Positions 7,028-13,595 of a DNA stretch of 15,319 bases are shown here, in pieces. This DNA comes from Bacteroidota bacterium (GTDB lineage Bacteria > Bacteroidota > Bacteroidia > Flavobacteriales > Weeksellaceae): positions 1 to 15,319 of the forward strand of contig JAFAAJ010000011.1 of the NCBI GenBank assembly GCA_023426625.1, read 5' to 3'. Below the pieces are notes generated by a model, which was not told the origin of the DNA, searched no databases, and saw only the letters and a program-made list of their open reading frames with translations. Made by a program: the position numbers and the translations under genes. Every line of letters starts with the position of its first letter. Positions within the stretch are counted from its first letter, which is position 1.

Positions 7028-7534
7028 CTACTTGTCTGAAAAGGAATTGATCATTCTGGAAATGTCATGTGTTGTAAAGTTTCCTTTAATGTCCACCAAC
7101 ACAAGATCTTTATCTGAGTTTACGGTAATCAGCATATTTTTAATAGCCTCGCCATTTTGTCTTACTCTCACGTTGATATTTTCTCCATCATGTTTTATGG
7201 TCGCCCAATCTTCATAATTGTTGTTATTAAGGTATTCGGTAAAACCGTTCAGCATTGTTCTGTCACCGTTTTCAACAGTTAATACTTTTATTTTTGAAAC
7301 TTTCTTTACCAGCTTTATCACCTCTTCACTTTCTCCTTCTTCCCTTAAGGCTTTCTTGATATATGGTTTTGCGAGAAATAACGGAACGTTGATGCTCTCG
7401 AATGTTACATTTTTAAAATCATTATGATTATCTCTGAAGAACGCCATATTCGGACTGGTTGAGACAATACACGACTGCAGCAGAAATAGCGCACAAATGG
7501 TTAGAAAAACTCTCTTCACTATTTTCATGGTCAT
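7028..7534 (-). CDS. DUF4252 domain lipoprotein
   Basis: This is a lipoprotein of about 168 residues with lipobox LLQSC (acylated Cys22 counted from the ATG at 7534). The mature part matches DUF4252: 'VTFESINVPLFLAKPYIKKALREEGESEEVIKLVKKVSKIKVLTVENG', an alpha-beta pattern, then 'NVRVRQNGEAIKNMLITVNSDKDLVLVDIKGNFTTHDISRMINSF'. The family is found in Bacteroidota, often in clusters behind ECF sigma factors; molecular function unknown. Start choice: a TTG at 7537, ATG at 7534 and ATG at 7528 are all in frame. The last (MKIVKRVFL) also gives a good signal peptide. It is the last gene of the cluster and begins about five bases after the stop of the DUF4252/head-GIN gene, whose N-terminal half is a paralogous domain. 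Confidence 0.85.
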   Translation of the reverse strand: MTMKIVKRVFLTICALFLLQSCIVSTSPNMAFFRDNHNDFKNVTFESINVPLFLAKPYIKKALREEGESEEVIKLVKKVSKIKVLTVENGDRTMLNGFTEYLNNNNYEDWATIKHDGENINVRVRQNGEAIKNMLITVNSDKDLVLVDIKGNFTTHDISRMINSFSDK

Positions 7535-7539
7535 CAATT

Positions 7540-8820
7540 TTAATTCATTTGTTTTAAGCTTCCTCCGGACATTTTATTAACGTTGGATTCTATTTCAGGG
7601 TTTCCTTTGTATTTAATGGAACCTCCTGATGAAGCGCTTACTTTAAGTTTTTTTGATACGTTGATGGTCAGATTACCTCCTGATGTAGATTCTACCTCAG
7701 CATTATTCAGTCTCAGGTTTTCTGCTTTGCAGGTTGCTCCACTGCTGATGTTTATATTAGCAGAGTTTGCCTGTCCTTCGAATGTTGTATTGGAGCCACT
7801 CGAACCTTTAATAACCAGGTTTCCTGCATTTACATCTGCTTTGATATTGGAACCGGAAGTCACATTAATATTGGCTGCATTTGAAACAGTGAATTTTCCT
7901 TTTACTAATGATCCCGAAGATGCATCAATGTCAAGATTATTCTCTCTTACAGAATTTACCGTGCTAAAGTTCGCTCCTGAAGATGTTTTGATCTGGTTCA
8001 TTTTTGGAGAAGACACATTCACACTTAAATTCCTGAACCTTATATTCCTTTTACCCTTCGTATCAATATACACTTTCAGAATCCCATTTTCAACTTTAGT
8101 GACTACATACTGCAGTTTGTCTGCATCTGCAATTACTTTAACCGTGGTAGGACTTTCCTGTTTGAAGATCACATTTACTCCTGTACTTGCATGGATTCCT
8201 GAAAACTCTCCTACATTTCTATTCTCTCCGTTTAAGTATGAAGAAGAAGTTTCGGAAGTTAAGCTGCTCTTGGTCTTAGTTACAGAATTGGTAGCGGTTT
8301 CGCTGGAACTGATAAGATTATTGATCTCATCCATGGAAAGTCTGCCGTCCAGTTTCACCAAAATGTTTTCTCCGCCATCATCACTGATGCTTAAGAGCAG
8401 ATCATCCAATATTCCGTCTTTGGCTTGTGAGGAAAGGAATTTTATTTTTGACCCGTCACTATTCAGCGTCATGATCTCACTGTACTTCAGATTTGACAGA
8501 TAGGTAGAAATGTCTTTTCCTAATTGTGACAGACTGCCCTTAGTTTTTTTGACCTCATCACTGTTGCTTCCATCCGGATTTTCAACGATAAGGATTTTTA
8601 ACCCATTAATTTTTGACAATAAGGGCTTGATCTGGTCCAGTTGCCCATCATCAATATTTAGGCTACTGAGCATTCCGAACATAGGTTTGGCAATTTTAAT
8701 GGTTGTTACACCTTCTACTTCCTGGTATTTATCAAAAAGCTTATCAAATTTATCTTCCTGCCCATATACATTAAAGAAATGGGAAAAAGCAAGTGCAAAT
8801 ATTATCAGTAATTTTTTCAT
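7540..8820 (-). CDS. Exported DUF4252 plus head-GIN (DUF2807) adhesin-like protein
   Basis: The protein has 426 residues from the ATG at 8820. A TTG two codons earlier is possible but less likely. A signal peptide of about 21 residues ends 'FFNVYGQ'. Residues about 22-175 form a DUF4252 domain ('MLSSLNIDDGQLDQIKPLLSKINGLKILIVENP', 'ILVKLDGRLSMDEINNLI'). A Ser/Thr-rich linker (about 176-200) leads into a head-GIN/DUF2807 domain beginning 'GEFSGIHASTGVNVIF'. From about residue 279 a (S/T)SG(A/S/G) motif recurs at 19-21-residue intervals, eight times to the C-terminus, as expected for turns of a beta-solenoid. The protein is likely periplasmic or surface-exposed. No lipobox and no T9SS tail are seen. 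It lies 50 bases after the anti-sigma gene and about five bases before the DUF4252 lipoprotein gene. Confidence 0.88.
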   Translation of the reverse strand: MKKLLIIFALAFSHFFNVYGQEDKFDKLFDKYQEVEGVTTIKIAKPMFGMLSSLNIDDGQLDQIKPLLSKINGLKILIVENPDGSNSDEVKKTKGSLSQLGKDISTYLSNLKYSEIMTLNSDGSKIKFLSSQAKDGILDDLLLSISDDGGENILVKLDGRLSMDEINNLISSSETATNSVTKTKSSLTSETSSSYLNGENRNVGEFSGIHASTGVNVIFKQESPTTVKVIADADKLQYVVTKVENGILKVYIDTKGKRNIRFRNLSVNVSSPKMNQIKTSSGANFSTVNSVRENNLDIDASSGSLVKGKFTVSNAANINVTSGSNIKADVNAGNLVIKGSSGSNTTFEGQANSANINISSGATCKAENLRLNNAEVESTSGGNLTINVSKKLKVSASSGGSIKYKGNPEIESNVNKMSGGSLKQMN

Positions 8821-8870
8821 GTTCAATTTTATTTCAGTTGTGATTATTAATGCCCTGCATCATTTTTAAT

Positions 8871-9524
8871 TTAATAATCGGCATTCATTACCTTAGGTTG
8901 GGACAATGTTTCACTAACGTTGTTGGCCAATATCTGGAATGAATATTTAGTTACATTAATCGCTTCTTCTACATTGTCAATTCTCTTTCCGTTTACAATG
9001 ACATAAGAGTCTTTGTATCCTGTAGAATCTTTTGAAGCTGTATTTTTATAAGAAGTATTATTTACAAATCTGGGTCTGGTTTCTTTTTTCAGTCTTCCTC
9101 TTTTTGGTAAGATCTCATCTAAAACATCTGCTTCCACGACGTTATTTTCCTGAAAAATTGAATCTTTCTTCGCTCCGGAAATTGAGTCCGTATTGTGTAA
9201 AGCGACCTGCTGTTCAGGAATATTGTTTTCTGCTATAAATTCAGACTTTTGTCTTAATATCTCATTTTCTACCAGTTTTACCTGCTCATTAGAGTCTGCA
9301 CTATTATTTAAAAGGAAACCGACACTAAAAACAAGAAGGAAACCTGCCGCCATCCAGAACCATTTTGGGAAAGACGGTTTCTTGGGATCGAGCGGGATAA
9401 TTTTGGTATCCTGATCTTTATTTTCTGCTTTTTGAAGGAAATCTTCAAAATCCCAGTCCATTTTTTCTTCCTTCAGTTGTTGGAAGACTTCATTGTATTT
9501 ATCTTGAAATTGATTTTTGCTCAT
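8871..9524 (-). CDS. Single-pass membrane protein, probable anti-sigma factor
   Basis: The 217-residue protein has a charged cytoplasmic N-terminus (1-53, 'EVFQQLKEEKMDWDFEDFLQKAE'), one membrane helix at about 54-73 ('PKWFWMAAGFLLVFSVGFLL') and a 144-residue external part with no recognisable domain. The start overlaps the end of the ECF sigma gene by 26 bases, a layout that strongly suggests translational coupling. Together with the topology this points to an anti-sigma factor that holds the sigma at the membrane. There is no HxxxCxxC zinc motif of the ZAS type and no cysteine in the N-terminal part, so it is not a classical zinc-binding anti-sigma. The identification rests on context and topology, not on a recognised domain. 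Confidence 0.75.
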   Translation of the reverse strand: MSKNQFQDKYNEVFQQLKEEKMDWDFEDFLQKAENKDQDTKIIPLDPKKPSFPKWFWMAAGFLLVFSVGFLLNNSADSNEQVKLVENEILRQKSEFIAENNIPEQQVALHNTDSISGAKKDSIFQENNVVEADVLDEILPKRGRLKKETRPRFVNNTSYKNTASKDSTGYKDSYVIVNGKRIDNVEEAINVTKYSFQILANNVSETLSQPKVMNADY

Positions 9525-10008
9525 AGCTCATCAGTTGTGAAATTTGTTTTTTTACTTTTTGTCTTGCCCGCATAAGATTTACTCTTATCGCATTCTCTTC
9601 CATTTCCAGTATTTCGGAAATTTCCGACACTTCATACTCTTCCACATCTTTCAAATGGATCACCATTCTTTGCTTTTCCGGAAGCTGATTGATAAAACCA
9701 ATAATATGTTCTTTCAGATTATTAACTTCCATACTGTAGAGTTCCGAACGATGTAGCTGCATATCTGCAAAACCTAATTTTACATCGTGATGCTTCAGTC
9801 TGTTGAGGCATTCGTTCCGGACGGCTTTCAATGCATAGGACTTCAAATTCCCGAATTGTTCCAGCTCATCCTTTTTCTGCCAGAATTTCAACATCAGATC
9901 CTGTACTACATCTTCTGCTTCATCACTGCTCATGACGAACCTTTTCGCAAAACGATACATCTCATTTTTGAGAATAAACACCGTATTCTTAAAGGTCTCT
10001 TGGGTCAT
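9499..10008 (-). CDS. ECF-type RNA polymerase sigma factor (sigma-70 family)
   Basis: This 169-residue protein consists only of region 2 (about 10-75: 'MYRFAKRFVMSSDEAEDVVQDLMLKFW', then 'NLKSYALKAVRNECLNRLKHH') and region 4 (about 100-157: 'INQLPEKQRMVIHLKDVEEYEVSEISEILEMEENAIRVNLMRARQKVK', a helix-turn-helix). This is the ECF architecture. It directs RNA polymerase to a small set of promoters, probably in response to an envelope signal passed by the adjacent membrane protein. It is the first gene of the cluster; an ECF-type promoter matching a self-recognised pattern lies just upstream. The stop codon lies within the start region of the anti-sigma gene. The targets very likely include the DUF4252 genes downstream in the same transcript. 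Confidence 0.93.
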   Translation of the reverse strand: MTQETFKNTVFILKNEMYRFAKRFVMSSDEAEDVVQDLMLKFWQKKDELEQFGNLKSYALKAVRNECLNRLKHHDVKLGFADMQLHRSELYSMEVNNLKEHIIGFINQLPEKQRMVIHLKDVEEYEVSEISEILEMEENAIRVNLMRARQKVKKQISQLMSYEQKSISR

Positions 10009-10026
10009 AAGTTTTGTTTCTATAAG

Positions 10027-10056
10027 TAAGACAATTAAAAATTAAATAGTGTTACA
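10027..10056 (-). promoter_or_regulatory. Candidate ECF-sigma promoter (TGTAACA-N17-GTCTTA) of the sigma gene
   Basis: Read on the minus strand, TGTAACA (10050-10056) and GTCTTA (10027-10032) are separated by exactly 17 bases. This has the 'AAC' -35 and 'GTC' -10 cores usual for ECF promoters and differs from the TAnnTTTG housekeeping boxes used by other genes here. The likely transcription start is about ten bases before the ATG at 10008. This suggests that the sigma factor activates its own operon. Confidence 0.6.
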
Positions 10057-10067
10057 TCCGAAATAAA

Positions 10068-10092
10068 AAAACTTCAAAAATATTGAAGTTTT
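10068..10092 (-). terminator. Terminator of the GlmU-like gene
   Basis: AAAACTTCAA (10068-10077) pairs perfectly with TTGAAGTTTT (10083-10092) around AAATA. On the minus strand the stem is followed by a T-run ending ...TTTTTTTATTT. It separates the GlmU-like gene from the sigma-factor promoter. Confidence 0.75.
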
Positions 10093-10107
10093 GTTTTATA
10101 GCAAGCA

Positions 10108-11268
10108 TTAATAGGCATCAAAAATATGTTTCAGAATAGCTTTATCCTCTTCTGTCAATGGCACTTTTCTTCTTGCCATAGCTCTTTCCGCTACTTCATA
10201 GGCTTTATCCAGTTTAAATCTTTCGTCATCTTTGAATCCGCCCCACGAAAAATTCTCCACATGATTAGGCGGGAAACCTTCTTTAAAAATATTGGATGCC
10301 ACTCCTATTACTGTTCCGGTATTAAGCTGGGTATTAATGGCAGTTTTAGAATGGTCTCCCATGATAAGTCCTGCAAATTGCAATCCTGTATCTTCAAAAG
10401 CTTTGGTTCTGTAGTTCCAAAGTTTTACGTTTCCATAATTATTTTTAAGGTTGGAAGAATTGGTATCGGCTCCCAGGTTACACCATTCTCCGATCACGGA
10501 ATTGCCCACAAAACCATCATGTCCTTTATTAGTATATCCGAAAATAATAATATTGCTTACTTCACCTCCAACTTTGGAATGAGGTCCGATGGTAGTGGCA
10601 CCATAAATTCTTGCTCCCATATTGAATTTAGAATCTTCACAAAGAGCGATAGGTCCTCTCAGGTTACAACCTTCCATCACTTCGGCATTTTTCCCGATGT
10701 ATATTTTCCCGGACTTTGTATTTAAGGTAGAAAATTCTATTTGTGCCCCTTCTTCTATGAACAGATCTTTTTTGTCCCCTAAAAACCCGTTGGTAGCTGA
10801 AAGTTCCTGAGAAGCTCGTCCTTTGGTAATGAGTTCAAAATCGAAATCTATAGCTTTATCATTATAAGTAAACAGATCCGTAGGTTTCTTAAAGAAAACA
10901 AGCTCCTCTTTAATATCCGTCATTTTCTCAATCTGATTTAAGGAAAATCCTTTCATATTGATCTTTGCAGCGATCAACTCGTCCTCATAAACCAAAGCTT
11001 CGCCTTGTTTCAGATCTTTTATCTGTTGGATCACTCCTTCTGTAGGAAGAAAATTGGTCACCAGAAAAAGGCTTTCCACATCTTCGGGGTTTTTAAATTT
11101 CTGCTGAAGATAATCTTCTGTAAAATAAGAAATATCGTTATTCTCTAATATTTTCTGCCATCTTTCTGAAAATGTAAGAATCCCACAACGCATTTCTGCG
11201 ACAGGGCGGGTAAAAGTAAGCGGAAGAAAATCTTCCCAATATTGTGCATCTGAAAATACTAATTGCAT
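10108..11268 (-). CDS. GlmU-like putative sugar nucleotidyltransferase / left-handed beta-helix protein
   Basis: This 386-residue cytoplasmic protein has two parts. The N-terminal part begins 'MQLVFSDAQYWEDFLPLTFTRPVAEMRCGILTFSERW', the pattern of the NTP_transf_4 family. It lacks the GxGTRM nucleotide-binding loop of true GlmU. The C-terminal part from about residue 180 is a left-handed beta-helix built from hexapeptide turns ('GKIYIGKNAEVMEGCNLRGPIALCEDSKFNMGARIYGATTIGPHSKVGGEV', 'GNSVIGEWCNLGADTNSSNLKNNYGNVKL'), resembling the acetyltransferase half of GlmU. Bacteroidota genomes carry such proteins beside a true GlmU; the reaction is not proven, and UDP-GlcNAc-type sugar nucleotide metabolism is an inference. 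A -7 box TAATTTTG lies upstream. It is downstream of rpmE2 but separated from it by a terminator. Confidence 0.82.
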   Translation of the reverse strand: MQLVFSDAQYWEDFLPLTFTRPVAEMRCGILTFSERWQKILENNDISYFTEDYLQQKFKNPEDVESLFLVTNFLPTEGVIQQIKDLKQGEALVYEDELIAAKINMKGFSLNQIEKMTDIKEELVFFKKPTDLFTYNDKAIDFDFELITKGRASQELSATNGFLGDKKDLFIEEGAQIEFSTLNTKSGKIYIGKNAEVMEGCNLRGPIALCEDSKFNMGARIYGATTIGPHSKVGGEVSNIIIFGYTNKGHDGFVGNSVIGEWCNLGADTNSSNLKNNYGNVKLWNYRTKAFEDTGLQFAGLIMGDHSKTAINTQLNTGTVIGVASNIFKEGFPPNHVENFSWGGFKDDERFKLDKAYEVAERAMARRKVPLTEEDKAILKHIFDAY

Positions 11269-11301
11269 CGTCGAGTTTATAATTTAATGTTCAATGTTTA
11301 A

Positions 11302-11309
11302 CAAAATTA
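11302..11309 (-). promoter_or_regulatory. -7 box (TAATTTTG) upstream of the GlmU-like gene
   Basis: This is an exact TAnnTTTG match on the minus strand, 33 bases before the ATG at 11268, downstream of the rpmE2 terminator. No convincing -33 TTTG is present at 19 bases. Confidence 0.45.
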
Positions 11310-11316
11310 CAAATAA

Positions 11317-11346
11317 AAAAGTCTTCCGGAAAACCGAAAGACTTTT
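11317..11346 (-). terminator. Terminator after rpmE2
   Basis: AAAAGTCTTCCGG (11317-11329) pairs with CCGAAAGACTTTT (11334-11346) with one mismatched or wobble position around an AAAA loop. A T-run follows on the minus strand. The hairpin starts 22 bases after the L31 stop codon. Confidence 0.8.
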
Positions 11347-11367
11347 GAATATTGTACGTTCAAAAAA

Positions 11368-11619
11368 TTACTTAGCGAATTTTTTGTTTTTGTTCATGAA
11401 CTTATCTACTCTTCCTGCAGTATCTACTAACTTCACTTTACCAGTGTAGAAAGGGTGAGATGTAGAAGAGATCTCCATTTTGATTAGTGGATACTCTTGT
11501 CCTTCATACACGATAGTATCTTTTGTTTCCGCAGTAGATTTGCAAAGGAACATCTCGTCGTTACTCATATCTTTGAAAACAACAAGTCTATAATTTTCTG
11601 GGTGAATTCCGTTTTTCAT
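11368..11619 (-). CDS. rpmE2: 50S ribosomal protein L31 type B
   Basis: The 83-residue protein starts 'MKNGIHPENYRLVVFKDMSNDEMFLC' and continues with the family's 'YPLIKMEISSTSHPFYTGKVKLVDTAGRVDKFMNKNKKF'. There is only one cysteine, so the zinc-binding cysteine set of type A L31 is missing, which makes this the zinc-independent type B form. The frame is open 37 codons further upstream to 11730. That extension is low-complexity, covers the promoter, and does not belong to L31; the ATG at 11619 fits the family. It is transcribed from a consensus promoter with a leader of about 69 bases and ends at its own terminator. Confidence 0.95.
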   Translation of the reverse strand: MKNGIHPENYRLVVFKDMSNDEMFLCKSTAETKDTIVYEGQEYPLIKMEISSTSHPFYTGKVKLVDTAGRVDKFMNKNKKFAK

Positions 11620-11692
11620 AATACAATTTTTAAAAAAATTAAAGTTTTGCTTTCGAAATAGTAATGGATATTTCTCTGCTAATTTTAGGCTG

Positions 11693-11723
11693 CAAAAATA
11701 CAATATTTTTTCTAAAATCCAAA
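11693..11723 (-). promoter_or_regulatory. Consensus Bacteroidota promoter of rpmE2 (TTTG-N19-TATTTTTG)
   Basis: On the minus strand TTTG (11720-11723) and TATTTTTG (11693-11700) are separated by exactly 19 bases, matching both the -33 and -7 elements of the phylum's housekeeping promoter. It is the best promoter match in the window. The leader to the ATG at 11619 is about 69 bases, unusually long for this window. Confidence 0.8.
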
Positions 11724-11772
11724 TACGCAACTCAATAATTTTTAATTGATAAGAAATTCAAAGTATTTTCGT

Positions 11773-11780
11773 TAAATTTG
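11773..11780 (+). promoter_or_regulatory. -7 box (TAAATTTG) upstream of the beta-helix lipoprotein operon
   Basis: This is an exact TAnnTTTG match ending 25 bases before the ATG at 11806. No TTTG is found 19 bases upstream. It is the only candidate promoter seen for the lipoprotein-mazG-aroA-SDR run of genes. Confidence 0.5.
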
Positions 11781-11805
11781 AAATCAATTTAAATTTTTAA
11801 TTTCG

Positions 11806-13212
11806 ATGAAATTCAAATCATTACTGGCTTTCTCTTTCTGGCTACTTTTAATGGCTGTATCGTGTAACAAAGATGACATTAGTTTTGATTCTCCGACCCA
11901 GCCGTTGCGCTTTTCCAGAGACACCGTTTTTTGTGATACTGTTTATCATCAGGTTCGTTCTGAAACGTATGCCGTAAAAGAGTACAACAATGAAGATAAA
12001 GACATCATGATTCCGCGTATCCATCTTGAAAAAGGAGCTTCTTCTTTATATAAGATCAACGTAGACGGAAAATCCGGACATGATTTCCAGAATGTTCCGT
12101 TGAGAAAGAAAGACAGCCTTTATATTTTTGTCGAAATTGCACCGGAAGCTTCAGGACCGGAAGCGATTGCCGAAGACCGTGTTATTTTTACCAATCCTAC
12201 AGGTGAACAGCATGTCACCTTATTTTCCGTTGTTCAGGATGCTGAATTCTTCATACAAACTCCGGGTAACCCGAATGTGATCAGCAACCATACAACCTGG
12301 ACCAATGATAAGGCTAAAATCATTTATGGCGAACTGACCGTTGAGCAAAATGTAAATCTTGTGATTGAAGCAGGAACTAAAGTCTATTTCCATAAAAACA
12401 GTGGTATGAAAGTTTCCTCGGGGGCATTTTTGAATGTCAACGGAGCCTTAAATAATGAAGTTGTGTTCCGTGGAGACCGAAATGATCCGAAATACGATAC
12501 TATTCCTAAAAACTGGAATTCCATTAAGATGGAACCCAATTCCACTCTTAATATGAACTACGCAAGACTATTCGGAGGTGTGAGAGGTCTGGATATGAAG
12601 CAAGCCAATGCCAATATTTCCAATTCATTTATCCATACTTTCTATGAATATGGAATCTATGCTGTAAATTCTACTGTAAATGCAAGCAATCTGGTTATGA
12701 ATAACTGTGGAGAATCTTGTATCGGGGTGTTCAAAGGAGGCAATCATACCTATACTCATTCCACTATTGCCAATTATACAGAGACCATGTCATCGATGAA
12801 TAGGCTCGGTATTTTTGCAACCAATGAATGGATCAATGATTCCGGACAAACAGAGTTGGGAGCTCTACATATTAATATAAAGAATAGTATTGTTTATTCA
12901 GATATAGATAATTCGGTGAATTTCGAACAGACCCCTGGACAACTGTTCAATTACCTGATCCAGAATTCACTTCTTAAATATTCAGGAACATCAGATGCAG
13001 GATTTGCATTTGACAGTAATCCAAATGTTATTCAGAGTTTCAATAATCAGGATCCGAAATTTGTAAATTATTTCACTTCGCATCTTAATCTAAGGGTAAA
13101 ACCAGATTCTCCTGCTAAAAACAAAGGGGATATTACTGTAGCAGGAACAGTTCCTTTCGATATTGTGAATGTATCCAGAACGTCTAATCCTACTCTCGGA
13201 GCTTATCAATAA
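11806..13212 (+). CDS. Lipoprotein with right-handed beta-helix-like region
   Basis: The 468-residue protein has a lipoprotein signal (lipobox AVSC, acylated Cys20). Residues about 30-150 look like a beta-sandwich domain ('TVFCDTVYHQVRSETYAVKEYNNEDKDIMI', 'DSLYIFVEIAP', 'EDRVIFTNPTGEQHVTLF'). From about 155 onward the pattern is that of a right-handed parallel beta-helix: short strands with Asn-rich turns ('GELTVEQNVNLVIEAGTKVYF', 'SGAFLNVNGALNNEVVFRGD', 'ANISNSFIHTFYEYGIYAVNSTVNASNLVMNNCG'). No catalytic residues of polysaccharide lyases can be identified, so enzyme activity is not claimed; a surface structural or glycan-binding role is possible. Its TAA overlaps the ATG of the mazG gene by one base (TAATG), a coupling arrangement. 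An exact -7 box lies upstream. Confidence 0.82.
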   Translation: MKFKSLLAFSFWLLLMAVSCNKDDISFDSPTQPLRFSRDTVFCDTVYHQVRSETYAVKEYNNEDKDIMIPRIHLEKGASSLYKINVDGKSGHDFQNVPLRKKDSLYIFVEIAPEASGPEAIAEDRVIFTNPTGEQHVTLFSVVQDAEFFIQTPGNPNVISNHTTWTNDKAKIIYGELTVEQNVNLVIEAGTKVYFHKNSGMKVSSGAFLNVNGALNNEVVFRGDRNDPKYDTIPKNWNSIKMEPNSTLNMNYARLFGGVRGLDMKQANANISNSFIHTFYEYGIYAVNSTVNASNLVMNNCGESCIGVFKGGNHTYTHSTIANYTETMSSMNRLGIFATNEWINDSGQTELGALHINIKNSIVYSDIDNSVNFEQTPGQLFNYLIQNSLLKYSGTSDAGFAFDSNPNVIQSFNNQDPKFVNYFTSHLNLRVKPDSPAKNKGDITVAGTVPFDIVNVSRTSNPTLGAYQ

Positions 13213-13538
13213 TGGAAATTACCCATCTACAGCAGCAGGTTGATGAGTGGATAAAAACAATTGGCGTCCGCTATTTCAACGAGCTCACCAATATGGCAAT
13301 GCTCACGGAGGAAGTAGGCGAAGTGGCAAGGATCATCGCCAGAAGATATGGAGAGCAAAGTGAAAAGGAAAGTGACAAAAGCAAAGATCTTGGAGAAGAA
13401 TTGGCAGATGTACTCTTTGTTACGTTATGTTTGGCCAATCAGACCGGAGTGAACTTGCAGGAAGCTTTTGATAAAAAAATGAAAGTGAAAACCGACCGTG
13501 ATAAGGATCGGCATCAGAATAATGAAAAATTAAAGTAG
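13212..13538 (+). CDS. MazG-like nucleotide pyrophosphohydrolase
   Basis: This 108-residue all-helical protein has the EExxE...ExxD metal-binding signature of the MazG/all-alpha NTP pyrophosphohydrolase superfamily: Glu33, Glu34 and Glu37 in 'LTEEVGEVAR', and Glu63 and Asp66 in 'EELADVLF'. Such enzymes hydrolyse (d)NTPs to (d)NMP and pyrophosphate, often to remove non-canonical nucleotides; the substrate here is unknown. The protein is about the size of a single-domain dimeric MazG and is not the two-domain E. coli type. Its ATG shares one base with the lipoprotein stop codon, so translation is likely coupled, although no functional link between the two proteins is obvious. Confidence 0.9.
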   Translation: MEITHLQQQVDEWIKTIGVRYFNELTNMAMLTEEVGEVARIIARRYGEQSEKESDKSKDLGEELADVLFVTLCLANQTGVNLQEAFDKKMKVKTDRDKDRHQNNEKLK

Positions 13539-13543
13539 ACACA

Positions 13544-13572
13544 GGATGTCAGATTCATTTAATCTGATATCC
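13544..13572. repeat. 12-bp hairpin between mazG-like gene and aroA, no T-run
   Basis: GGATGTCAGATT (13544-13555) pairs with AATCTGATATCC (13561-13572), one G-U pair, around a CATTT loop. It fills most of the 57-base gap. It lacks a following T-run on the plus strand (CGGTAGC follows), so it is not a standard terminator. It could be an mRNA-processing or stabilising element or one copy of a dispersed palindrome. Confidence 0.55.
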
Positions 13573-13595
13573 GGTAGCTAAAATCTGAAGAAATA

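Noticed and set aside
7583..8503. 306-codon plus-strand open frame opposite the head-GIN gene
   Set aside because: It is antisense to a gene with clear signal peptide, domains and operon context. Its translation is low-complexity and rich in Leu/Phe/Ser, as expected of a shadow frame.
10126..10725. 199-codon plus-strand open frame opposite the GlmU-like gene
   Set aside because: It is a shadow of a recognised beta-helix protein and has no promoter or recognisable domain.
11620..11730. N-terminal extension of L31 to 11730
   Set aside because: It covers the promoter and leader, is low-complexity, and is absent from the L31 family, which begins MKNGIHP.
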